A stretch of 5,954 nt of DNA from Thermoanaerobaculales bacterium (GCA_029938595.1 JAOZUP010000003.1:29040-34993); one strand, 5' to 3'. Shown: positions 1 to 5,719, counted from the stretch's first letter. Translations and numbers: made by a program. Notes: generated from the sequence alone by a model not told the origin.

Positions 1-89
1 TCCGCCACGACCTCTTTCCGCTCTGCAGCCTGGTCCTCCACGACCGCCAACAAGGCCTTTGCGTACGGTATGGCGCGGAAGCGACCCAT
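1..89 (-). CDS. atpH: F-type ATP synthase subunit delta, N-terminal part (runs off the window)
   Basis: Delta caps the F1 head and ties it to the b/b' stalk. Only 29 codons are present, against a usual length near 180. The ATG at 89-87 begins a protein starting MGRFRAIPYAKALLAVVED and continuing QAAERKEVVA. The YAKAL motif near residue 9 is the hallmark of the delta N-terminus, where helix 1 contacts the alpha subunit N-termini. The start is supported by AAGGAG five bases upstream and by a two-base gap from the atpF stop. The order b'-b-delta suggests that atpA, atpG, atpD and atpC follow outside the window, which I cannot see. The segment is too short for any comment on completeness, but the family call is solid from motif plus position. 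Confidence 0.88.
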   Translation of the reverse strand, partial: MGRFRAIPYAKALLAVVEDQAAERKEVVA

Positions 90-91
90 CT

Positions 92-661
92 TCACTCCTT
101 GCCTTCGAGACCCTGCATTGCCGCCAGGCTACGTTCGAAAACCCGCCGGCGATCATCATCGGTCATCTCGCGCTCCAGCAACTCTCGGGCAAGCTGGGCG
201 GTGAGGTCGGCGGTATCCTGAGCCAGGCGCACGCGGGTCTCGGCCTCGCGGCGGGAGATCTCGTCATTGACCCGCTGTAGAAATTTCTCCTCGTCCCCCT
301 TGGTCTGCTCGGCGATCTCCGCCACCTCCGCCGCGGCGTCCACCACGGCGCGGTCCTTGAGCTGCGTGACCTCCTCCTCGACCTCCGACAGACGTCGTGA
401 AACCTCGGCGTGGAGGCTGTCGGCCTCCTCGAGCTGTCGGCGGGCGTTGGCGAGATCCTCGGCGATTCCCACCCGGCGGGAATCGAGGAACGCCGCCATC
501 GGCCGGCCCACATACCGGCCGAGGAGATAGACGAAGAGAGTGAGATTTACCGATAGCCAGATGTAGTCGGGGATGCCGATGTGCGTAACGCCCTTGTCAA
601 CCACAATGGCAAAGATGAGGGCACAGACGAAGAACAGGATCCAACCGACTACCGGCTTCAT
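92..661 (-). CDS. atpF: F-type ATP synthase subunit b (peripheral stalk)
   Basis: This is the second b-type subunit, presumably pairing with b' as a heterodimeric stalk. It has 189 residues. A first hydrophobic stretch lies at about 5-22 (VGWILFFVCALIFAIVVD), and a second at about 33-52 (YIWLSVNLTLFVYLLGRYVG) corresponds to the usual b membrane helix. RPMAAFLDSRR (53-63) then enters the cytoplasm, followed by a long coiled coil (about 64-155) and the delta-contacting end LTAQLARELLEREM (153-166). The extra N-terminal hydrophobic segment is not part of the standard one-helix b subunit. It may be a signal peptide, as some b subunits of former Deltaproteobacteria have, or a true second helix. 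I see no clear signal peptidase site. The start ATG overlaps the atpF' stop. A strong AAGGAG for atpH lies in the last codons. Confidence 0.93.
   Translation of the reverse strand: MKPVVGWILFFVCALIFAIVVDKGVTHIGIPDYIWLSVNLTLFVYLLGRYVGRPMAAFLDSRRVGIAEDLANARRQLEEADSLHAEVSRRLSEVEEEVTQLKDRAVVDAAAEVAEIAEQTKGDEEKFLQRVNDEISRREAETRVRLAQDTADLTAQLARELLEREMTDDDRRRVFERSLAAMQGLEGKE
95..100 (-). promoter_or_regulatory. Shine-Dalgarno of atpH inside the end of atpF
   Basis: The message strand reads AAGGAG, five bases before the ATG at 89-87, within the last codons of atpF (Gly-Lys-Glu). Two bases separate the atpF stop from this ATG. This fixes the atpH start and suggests coupled translation of the stalk subunits. 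Confidence 0.8.
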
Positions 662-1089
662 GAAGCCAGCTCCCGGCCCAGGAGGCGCCCGGCGAGCAGG
701 CGAGCAAGGTCCTCGGCCCGGCGCTGGAGCTCGGCGCGGGCCGTTTCGGCCTCGCGCTCGAAACCTTCCAACACGTCGACGAGACGCTCATCTGCCTGCG
801 CGCGAGCGTCGGCGAGCGCCTTTTGGCGCTCGTCCATGGCCTTGTGGCGCGCCTCCGCTCGGATCCCGCCGGCTTCCTTGGCCGCCCCTCTCATCTCGTC
901 CTCGACCCGCGCGACAGCCACGAGATGCTCCTCATTTTTGGCCGCCCATTCCTGCTGGGCGGCGTCGAGGCGCCGTTGGCGCTCATCGGCAACCGCACCG
1001 ACCGGACGGATCAAAAACCGTTGAACGAGCCACAGCGTCGCCCAGAAGCACACCATCACGAAGAACAACGACAGGTTTGGTGGGGTCAT
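658..1089 (-). CDS. atpF': F-type ATP synthase subunit b' (peripheral stalk)
   Basis: This is one of two b-type subunits forming the peripheral stalk that holds the F1 head still against the rotating c-ring/gamma rotor at the inner membrane. The 143 residues begin with a very short N-terminus and a single membrane helix (about 6-25, LSLFFVMVCFWATLWLVQRF). The conserved RPVGAVADERQRRL segment comes next, where the helix enters the cytoplasm. A long charged, Ala/Glu/Arg-rich coiled coil follows (about 33-125). It ends in LARLLAGRLLGRELA (128-142), typical of b/b' C-termini that contact delta. The length matches b' proteins. I assigned b' and not b from its place ahead of the second gene and its shorter form; the b/b' labels could be swapped. 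The stop overlaps the atpF start as ATGA, so production of the two stalk subunits is probably coupled. Confidence 0.9.
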   Translation of the reverse strand: MTPPNLSLFFVMVCFWATLWLVQRFLIRPVGAVADERQRRLDAAQQEWAAKNEEHLVAVARVEDEMRGAAKEAGGIRAEARHKAMDERQKALADARAQADERLVDVLEGFEREAETARAELQRRAEDLARLLAGRLLGRELAS

Positions 1090-1162
1090 CGGCCGCTCCC
1101 GGCTCGATCAGCTCCCGCAATCATCACGGGGCGGCTCAAGCTAACAAATCCCCCGGGTGGGG
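1090..1162 (-). promoter_or_regulatory. 73-base gap before the ATP synthase genes; weak promoter candidate
   Basis: This is the only real gap besides the one before parA, so it could carry a promoter for the atp genes. A TTGTTA (1147-1142), 16 bases, then GATGAT (1125-1120) match the sigma-70 boxes at only four of six bases each. A GGGAG (1100-1096) six bases before the atpF' ATG is a fair ribosome binding site. A four-pair CCCC/GGGG stem with a weak T-rich tail follows the bactofilin stop and is too short to call a terminator. Read-through from parAB is equally possible. Confidence 0.25.
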
Positions 1163-1537
1163 TCAAGATGGCGTGCCTGCCTTTATTGTGTTTTTTTTCA
1201 CAGTTTTCGCCTCCATACTCACCGAGCCCTCGAGGAAGGCGCCGTCCTCCATCACCAGGGCCGGAGTCTGGATATCTGCCCAGACCTTGGCGGTGGCATG
1301 GAGCATCACCTGCTCCGAGGCACGGATGGTTCCCCGGACTTCACCGCCAATGACACAGCGGGCAACCTCGAGCTCGCCCTCTACCGTGCCACCCTCGCCG
1401 ACCACCAACTCGGCTTTCGAGCGCACAGTTCCTTCGATGCGTCCATCGACGCGGAAATAGGTCTCGAATTCCAGCTCCCCGCGAATCGTACATCCTGAAT
1501 CGACAAATCCATTGAGGGATTCTCCACCTCGAGCCAT
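1163..1537 (-). CDS. Bactofilin (polymer-forming cytoskeletal protein, DUF583/PF04519)
   Basis: Bactofilins self-assemble without nucleotide into filaments built from a right-handed beta-helix. They act as scaffolds for cell shape, polar organelles or chromosome segregation. The 124-residue protein is a single bactofilin domain (about 8-110) of short Gly- and Val-rich repeats: SGCTIRGELEF, RVDGRIEGTV, LVVGEGGTVEGELEV, CVIGGEVRGTIRA, VWADIQTPALVMEDGAFLEG. The tail is short and basic (KTVKKNTIKAG). I see no obvious hydrophobic membrane-binding N-terminus. I chose the ATG at 1537-1535, whose A is shared with the parB TGA stop (TGATG) and which follows a G-rich stretch at Shine-Dalgarno distance. 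A GTG one codon earlier (1540) is the alternative. The tight link to parAB recalls Myxococcus, where bactofilins encoded beside parAB help position the ParABS machinery; the same role here is inference. An A8 run lies near the 3' end. Confidence 0.9.
   Translation of the reverse strand: MARGGESLNGFVDSGCTIRGELEFETYFRVDGRIEGTVRSKAELVVGEGGTVEGELEVARCVIGGEVRGTIRASEQVMLHATAKVWADIQTPALVMEDGAFLEGSVSMEAKTVKKNTIKAGTPS
1190..1214 (-). other. Possible programmed frameshift site near the 3' end of the bactofilin gene
   Basis: The message strand has eight A residues (1198-1191) in the codons AAA AAA AAC, which gives the in-frame slippery heptamer A-AAA-AAC (1196-1190). An SD-like GGAGG (1214-1210) lies 13 bases upstream. 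This resembles the stimulator spacing known from the dnaX -1 frameshift. After a -1 shift, 34 further codons stay open to a TGA (1088-1086) that overlaps the atpF' ATG as ATGA. I see no strong downstream stem next to the slip site. The motif is seen directly; a working frameshift is speculative. Confidence 0.25.
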
Positions 1538-2397
1538 CACTCACCCCCCATCAAGAGATCGAAGACACGCACCAACTCTTCCTGATTCGAACACTCAATG
1601 ATAATGCGGCCGCCCCGCCGGCGGGCCTGGATCTCGACTGGAGCACCCAGACGCAGGGCGAGCTTTCCCTCGGCCGCAGAAAGATTCGGGTCCTTGATGG
1701 AGCGGGCCCGAGCTTTCCGTTTTGGACCCGCCCCGTCCCGCGCCACCGCCGCGGCGCGCTCGAGTTCGCGGACGCTGAGGCCCGTAGCGGCCGCACGCCG
1801 AGCCCACTCACATCGTGCGCCGTCACCGACAAACGCCAGCAGGGTTCGCCCATGACCGGCCGACAGATCGCCTCGCTCCACCAGCTCTTGAACCTCGGCC
1901 GGGAGCTTGAGGAGGCGCAGCGAGTTGGCAACGGTGCTCCGGTCCATTGCAACGCGCTCCGCAATCTCAGTCTGCGAGAGACCGAGACTTGTTCTCAGAT
2001 GATCAAAGGCGCGCGCCTCTTCCAATGGCGTCAAGTCTCGCCTCTGGAGGTTCTCCACCAGCGCCACCTCGAGCTGCTCGCTGTCTGTGAGACGTTCACG
2101 GATGATCGCCGGTATTGTCGCCAGTCCCGCTGTCCTCGCAGCCCGCCACCGTCGCTCACCGATGATCAAAAGGTAACGACCCGGCTCATCCTCGCTGACC
2201 AGTATTGGTTGGAGTACGCCGTAGCGCCGAATTGACGCCGCCAGCTCCTCGAGGGCCTGTTCATCAAACCGGTGTCGTGGTTGGTGGGGGTTCGGGTGAA
2301 GCTGTTCGACCGGAATCTCGGCAAGCCCGGCGCGCGCCCGGGGCGTTTCGGGGATGAGCGCCTTGAGGCCGCGACCGAGTGCCTGTTTTGCGGTCAT
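1537..2397 (-). CDS. parB: Chromosome partitioning protein ParB (Spo0J)
   Basis: ParB is the parS-binding CTPase clamp of the ParABS system. It loads at parS, slides on DNA, stimulates ParA and, in many bacteria, helps recruit SMC condensin. The 286 residues show the standard order. First comes an N-terminal ParA-interacting GRGLKALI (8-15), then a NPHQPR motif (36-41). The nucleotide-binding motifs are IIGERRWRAA (78-87) and ENLQRRDLTPLEEA (115-128). A helix-turn-helix spans about 139-165 (LSQTEIAERVAMDRSTVANSL), and GHGRTLL (181-187) replaces the more common GHARALL. An Arg/Lys-rich linker (about 225-235) leads to the C-terminal dimerisation domain ending near FDLLMGG. The start ATG overlaps the parA stop (ATGA) and has GGGGA upstream. 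The stop joins the bactofilin start as TGATG. Two matching parS sites lie within 2 kb, which supports a working system. Confidence 0.97.
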   Translation of the reverse strand: MTAKQALGRGLKALIPETPRARAGLAEIPVEQLHPNPHQPRHRFDEQALEELAASIRRYGVLQPILVSEDEPGRYLLIIGERRWRAARTAGLATIPAIIRERLTDSEQLEVALVENLQRRDLTPLEEARAFDHLRTSLGLSQTEIAERVAMDRSTVANSLRLLKLPAEVQELVERGDLSAGHGRTLLAFVGDGARCEWARRAAATGLSVRELERAAAVARDGAGPKRKARARSIKDPNLSAAEGKLALRLGAPVEIQARRRGGRIIIECSNQEELVRVFDLLMGGE

Positions 2398-3167
2398 GCT
2401 TTCCCCATCCGTTCGAGATACTCCCTGCCGAGCTGCAAATACGCCTGCGAACCGCGGCTTCGGAGATCGTACGCGTGAATTGGGCGGCCAAATGAAGGCG
2501 CCTCCGCCAAACGTACATTGCGCGGCACAAGCGTCTTGAAGACCAAGTTTCCGAAAACCCCCCGCACCTCTTCGGCGACCTGTTGCGCGAGGTTCGTCCG
2601 CTCATCGTACATTGTGAGCAGAATCCCGTCGATGGCGAGTCCGGGGTTGAGATAGCGGCGCACCTCATCCACGGTGGCCATCAGCATGGATACTCCCTCC
2701 ATTGCGAAGTACTCACATTGGATAGGCACCAGAAGGCCATCCGCCGCCGCTAGCGCGTTGATCGTCAATAAACCGAGGGAAGGCGGGCAGTCGATGAGAA
2801 CAAACTCGTACGGCTCCAGACCGTCGTCGGCCAGGGCATCGCGGAGTCGAAACTCCCTTCCGACCATTCCCACCAACTCGACCTCGGCTCCGGCGAGATC
2901 CGGGGTTGCCGGCACAATGGCGAGGTGGGGAAACTCGGTGGGTCGCGCAGCTGCCTCGATCGTCGCACCACCAATTACGACATCGTACGACGTTGCTCCG
3001 CCGCTGCCGTCACACCCCAGACCCGAGCTGCAGTTCGACTGCGGATCGAAATCGAGAAGCAATGTCCGGCGCTCATAGGCGGCCAAGGTGGCGCCGAGGC
3101 TGATGGCGGTCGTGGTCTTGCCCACACCACCCTTCTGGTTGGCGATTGCGACCACCCTAGCCCGCAT
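2394..3167 (-). CDS. parA: Chromosome partitioning ATPase ParA (Soj)
   Basis: This is a ParA/MinD-family ATPase that binds DNA non-specifically as an ATP dimer and is released by ParB, moving the ParB-parS complexes of newly replicated origins apart. At 257 residues it has the usual Soj length, without the extra N-terminal DNA-binding domain of P1-type plasmid ParA proteins. The deviant Walker A is KGGVGKTT (12-19), with its signature lysine at position 12. Walker A' is DFDPQ (39-43) and Walker B is LIDCPPSLG (124-132). The C-terminal part holds the family stretch VPRNVRLAEAPSFGRPIHAYD (214-234). The ATG at 3167 has AGGTGG nine bases upstream, and translation begins immediately before the ATPase fold. 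The gene overlaps parB by ATGA, so translation is probably coupled. A parS site lies just upstream. Confidence 0.97.
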   Translation of the reverse strand: MRARVVAIANQKGGVGKTTTAISLGATLAAYERRTLLLDFDPQSNCSSGLGCDGSGGATSYDVVIGGATIEAAARPTEFPHLAIVPATPDLAGAEVELVGMVGREFRLRDALADDGLEPYEFVLIDCPPSLGLLTINALAAADGLLVPIQCEYFAMEGVSMLMATVDEVRRYLNPGLAIDGILLTMYDERTNLAQQVAEEVRGVFGNLVFKTLVPRNVRLAEAPSFGRPIHAYDLRSRGSQAYLQLGREYLERMGKA

Positions 3168-3174
3168 ATCTCAA

Positions 3175-3189
3175 CACCACCTGTGGTGG
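3175..3189. promoter_or_regulatory. Dyad covering the parA Shine-Dalgarno
   Basis: The parA Shine-Dalgarno AGGTGG (message strand, 3182-3177) lies nine bases before the ATG. It sits within an inverted repeat: on the + strand CACCAC (3175-3180) faces GTGGTG (3183-3188), with an overlapping alternative CCACC (3177-3181) and GGTGG (3185-3189). In RNA the second form would be a five-pair stem with an ACA loop that hides the ribosome binding site. In DNA the dyad could instead be a small operator. The repeat is seen directly; any role is inferred. The rest of the 3168-3249 gap shows no convincing -35/-10 pair. Confidence 0.4.
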
Positions 3190-3249
3190 CGCGTTTGGAT
3201 ACTGCCGACGCAGGTGCGCACGCAGCTCGGAACACCGTCGCGAGTGATA

Positions 3250-3265
3250 AGTTTCACGTGAAACA
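3250..3265. other. parS: parS centromere site across the rsmG stop codon (ParB-binding)
   Basis: The + strand reads AGTTTCACGTGAAACA, matching the parS consensus TGTTNCACGTGAAACA at all defined positions except the first base. It contains the perfect 14-base palindrome GTTTCACGTGAAAC (3251-3264). On the message strand it supplies rsmG's last codons TGT-TTC-ACG and its TGA stop (3256-3254), so the RsmG C-terminus Cys-Phe-Thr is written by the centromere. It lies 83 bases upstream of the parA start, where bound ParB could also affect parAB transcription. That second role is inference. Confidence 0.92.
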
Positions 3266-3859
3266 TGGTTGCAGCCGTACGAGCCGGCCGCGATCCAGGC
3301 CGGGTAGTGCGGAGCTTAGCACACGCCAATCAGTCACTTCGCGAAGCCCTTCCTCGGCCTTCTGGGTAGTCCACAGAAAGACCGTCCCATTTGCGGCCAG
3401 CCGCGACCGCGCCCAACCGAGAATTTCCGGTTGCTTGCCGACTGCTCGCACGGTTACGGCGTCCCAGAGGCGGCCGTTTTCCAAATCGTGGTAGCGCGCA
3501 CGTTCCGCCCTCGCATCCAGGCCGAGCTCTCGAATCACCAGTTTGAGAAACGCCCATCTCTTCTCTCGCGGCTCCAGGAGCACCCCAGAGAATCCTGGAC
3601 ACGCCGCCAATAGCGGCACCCCCGGGAGCCCAGCACCGCTGCCGACATCGATCAGGCGCCCATGGCTCCCCATGAGAGGGGCTGCTACCAACGAATCCAA
3701 AAGATGCCTGGTGACCAACTCTTCCCGCCCCGTATAACGCACGAGGTTATGACACCGGGACCACTTCTCGAGGAGCTCGGCATAGCGAACGAGGCGGTCG
3801 AGTGTCTCTCCCCCGCAGTGGGGCGCGAGGAGATCGCGGAAGCTCTTCTGGCCGCTCAC
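3254..3859 (-). CDS. rsmG: 16S rRNA (guanine(527)-N(7))-methyltransferase RsmG (GidB)
   Basis: RsmG transfers a methyl group from S-adenosylmethionine to N7 of G527 in the 530 loop of 16S rRNA. Loss of the enzyme gives low-level streptomycin resistance in several bacteria. The Rossmann-fold SAM-binding motif LIDVGSGAGLPGVPLL lies at residues 69-84 of the 201-residue form. It is preceded by the family's NLVRYTGREELVTRHLLDSL (38-57) and followed by LLEPREKRWAFLK and WDAVTVRAVG. The length fits the family (E. coli 207). I chose the GTG at 3859-3857 because it makes a GTGA overlap with the mnmG stop. An upstream in-frame GTG at 3886 would add nine residues (a 31-base overlap), and neither start has a clear Shine-Dalgarno. 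The last codons, TGT TTC ACG TGA, are part of a parS site. An 86-base gap separates the gene from parA. Confidence 0.94.
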   Translation of the reverse strand: MSGQKSFRDLLAPHCGGETLDRLVRYAELLEKWSRCHNLVRYTGREELVTRHLLDSLVAAPLMGSHGRLIDVGSGAGLPGVPLLAACPGFSGVLLEPREKRWAFLKLVIRELGLDARAERARYHDLENGRLWDAVTVRAVGKQPEILGWARSRLAANGTVFLWTTQKAEEGLREVTDWRVLSSALPGLDRGRLVRLQPCFT

Positions 3860-5715
3860 TTCGCGTCCCGGCGTCGGGTCACACACCCGGCCAGGACAGC
3901 CAGTGCCGCCGGGGTGATTCCGGGGAGTCGCTCAGCGTCAGCGAGAGTCTTCGGACGATCGCGGACGAGCGCTTCCGCCGCCTCTCGTGTCAATCCGGAC
4001 ACGCCGGCAGGGTCGAGGTCTGTCGGGATTGGAATATGGCGTAAGCGGCGGAGTCGCTCGCGTTCACGCTTGTGACGAGCGAGATAGCCGTCGTATCGAA
4101 GGTGACCGATGACGATCCGCCTGTCTTCTTCGCTCAATGTTTGCAGTATGGGCAGGGCTGTCGCCGCCCGCTGTAGGTCAACATCGTGGCGGCGAAGAAC
4201 CCGCGCCCACGTGGTAGGTTTTGAAAACTCAATCCCGGCCGTCTCCCGCACCAGGCGGCGGGTTGCGGCGTCGGGGTTCAGGCGGGACGCCGCCAACTCG
4301 GTGCCCGCTCGACGGCGGCGCCGCCAACGCTCACGTTCCACGTGAAACGCCCCTTCCCGCACCAGCCCCAATCGCCGACCTTCGGGCATCAGGCGTTCTC
4401 GGGCCGAATCAACCCCGAGGATCAAGCGGTGTTCGGCCCTTGATGTGAACATCCGGTAGGGCTCACGGTGCTCGCGTCCGCACACATCGTCAACCAACAC
4501 CCCCAAATAGGCATCCTCTCGGGTTGGGATGTACTCCTCTTTTCCGCGCAGCCTGTGGACAGCGTTGATTCCCGCTAGAAGACCCAACGCCGCCGCCTCT
4601 TCATAACCGGATGTCCCGAGGAGCTGACCAGCAAAATACAGCCCCTTAACCTCCCTGCTCTGAAGGTCCATCCCTATCTGGCGCGGCGCCACTACGTCGT
4701 ACTCAACCGCGTATCCGTACTGAAGAAACACCGCGCGTTCGAGACCCCGGACGCTGCGCACGACTCGTTCCTGGACATCACGGGGCAGGCTGGTAGAAAG
4801 GCCGTTGACGTAAATACGTTCACTCTCGACTCCCTCCGGTTCGAGAAAAACTGTGTGCCGAGTGTGGTGCGGAAACCTCACCACCTTGTCCTCGATTGAA
4901 GGACAGTACCGAGGGCCGACGCCTTCAATACCACCAGAAAAAAGTGGCGAGCGGTGAAGGTTTTCGCCAATGATCTCCTGCACCACGGGCGGGGTGCGCG
5001 TTACCCAACACGAGCACCGATTGCGAACTGATCGTGTCCGCCAGGAGAAGGGCCGTGGCTCCGGGTCGCCCTCCTGCACCTCGAGGCGCGATAGGTCGAG
5101 ACTCGACCGCGCGAGTCGCGGCGGGGTGCCGGTCTTGAAACGGCGGAGCTCGAAACCGAGAGTGACCAGCGACGCGCCGAGCTTCGTACTCGGACGCTCA
5201 CCGAGGCGGCCACCTGGCCTATGATCGTCTCCGGTATGAAGCAATCCACCGAGGAAGGTGCCGGTGGTGAGAACGATCGCACCCGCATCGATGAATTCAC
5301 CTCCATCTAGATCGACGCCGCTCACCCGGTCGCCGTCGACTTGCAGGCCTGCAACCTCTCCCTCAATCAGGGTCACGCCCGGAAGCCGCTCTATCACCCG
5401 CCGCAGGAGGAGCGCATACGCCTCCTTATCGCACTGCGCTCGCGGGCCCCACACCGCCGGCCCGCGCGACTGGTTGAGCGTCCTGAACTGAATCCCAGTA
5501 CGGTCGGCTGCCCAACCCTGGAGCCCGCCGAGGGCGTCAATCTCGGCCACCAGGTGTCCCTTGCCGATGCCTCCTATGGCCGGGTTGCACGGCATCTGGC
5601 CCACGGTGTGGCGGTGGAGCGTCACGAGAATGACCGACGCTCCCATTCGGGCCGCTGCCGCCGCCGCCTCGCAGCCCGCATGACCGCCACCCACCACGAC
5701 CAGATCAGCTCTCAC
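3856..5715 (-). CDS. mnmG: tRNA uridine-5-carboxymethylaminomethyl modification enzyme MnmG (GidA)
   Basis: MnmG is the FAD- and NADH-dependent partner of MnmE in wobble-uridine (U34) tRNA modification. It is full length at 619 residues (E. coli about 629). The N-terminal FAD-binding motif is VVGGGHAGCEAA (7-18), followed by QMPCNPAIGGIGKGH (40-54), which carries the conserved Cys43. Later come GIQFRTLNQSRGPAVW (74-89), LTTGTFLGG (149-157), GVGPRYCPSIEDK (265-277), GLYFAGQLLGTSGYEEAAA (358-376) and EPYRMFTSRAEHRL (418-431). The second functionally important cysteine of the family aligns with Cys236 in CSCWVTRT (234-241), although the usual THTNE that follows is changed here to TRTPP. The C-terminal helical domain is Arg-rich and ends in the expected LPGITPAALAVL (597-608). 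The start is GTG with AGGAGG upstream. The gene overlaps rsmG by four bases, and a parS site lies inside it at codons 456-461. Confidence 0.97.
   Translation of the reverse strand: MRADLVVVGGGHAGCEAAAAAARMGASVILVTLHRHTVGQMPCNPAIGGIGKGHLVAEIDALGGLQGWAADRTGIQFRTLNQSRGPAVWGPRAQCDKEAYALLLRRVIERLPGVTLIEGEVAGLQVDGDRVSGVDLDGGEFIDAGAIVLTTGTFLGGLLHTGDDHRPGGRLGERPSTKLGASLVTLGFELRRFKTGTPPRLARSSLDLSRLEVQEGDPEPRPFSWRTRSVRNRCSCWVTRTPPVVQEIIGENLHRSPLFSGGIEGVGPRYCPSIEDKVVRFPHHTRHTVFLEPEGVESERIYVNGLSTSLPRDVQERVVRSVRGLERAVFLQYGYAVEYDVVAPRQIGMDLQSREVKGLYFAGQLLGTSGYEEAAALGLLAGINAVHRLRGKEEYIPTREDAYLGVLVDDVCGREHREPYRMFTSRAEHRLILGVDSARERLMPEGRRLGLVREGAFHVERERWRRRRRAGTELAASRLNPDAATRRLVRETAGIEFSKPTTWARVLRRHDVDLQRAATALPILQTLSEEDRRIVIGHLRYDGYLARHKRERERLRRLRHIPIPTDLDPAGVSGLTREAAEALVRDRPKTLADAERLPGITPAALAVLAGCVTRRRDAK
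4334..4349. other. parS: parS centromere site inside mnmG (ParB-binding)
   Basis: The + strand reads CGTTCCACGTGAAACG. It matches the well-known parS consensus TGTTNCACGTGAAACA at every position except the two outermost bases, so the 14-base core GTTCCACGTGAAAC is intact. ParB binds this site through its helix-turn-helix domain and then slides onto neighbouring DNA. The site falls within mnmG codons 456-461 (Ala-Phe-His-Val-Glu-Arg), in the less conserved C-terminal helical region. It lies about 2 kb upstream of the parB start. Sites of this kind near parAB and mnmG/rsmG are typical of chromosomal ParABS systems. Confidence 0.85.
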
Positions 5716-5719
5716 TGTC

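Noticed and set aside
391..405. CGTCGTGAAACC resembling a parS right half in atpF
   Set aside because: The left half and the CACGTG centre are missing, so only a GTGAAAC half-site remains, which is expected by chance.
1148..1162. CCCC/GGGG stem after the bactofilin stop as an intrinsic terminator
   Set aside because: The stem is only four pairs with a small loop, and the T-rich tail (ATTTGTT) is interrupted, too weak to call.
573..1460. Long + strand open frame of 295 codons across atpF', the gap and the bactofilin gene
   Set aside because: It is antisense to two clearly recognised genes. Its translation is Arg/Pro/Ser-rich with no family resemblance, as expected for a shadow frame in GC-rich DNA.
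3267..3284. Promoter for parA with its boxes flanking parS (CTGCAA and TATCAC)
   Set aside because: The -35-like box matches poorly and the spacing of about 19 bases is long, so it is not better than chance.
3366..3374. DnaA-box-like TAGTCCACA in rsmG and a TGTGGACAG near 4552 as signs of oriC
   Set aside because: Each matches only seven of nine box positions, they are single and far apart inside coding sequence, and no AT-rich unwinding region is nearby.
4203..4218. A third CACGTG in mnmG as a parS candidate
   Set aside because: The flanks do not match: outside the central hexamer only one defined position agrees with the parS consensus.
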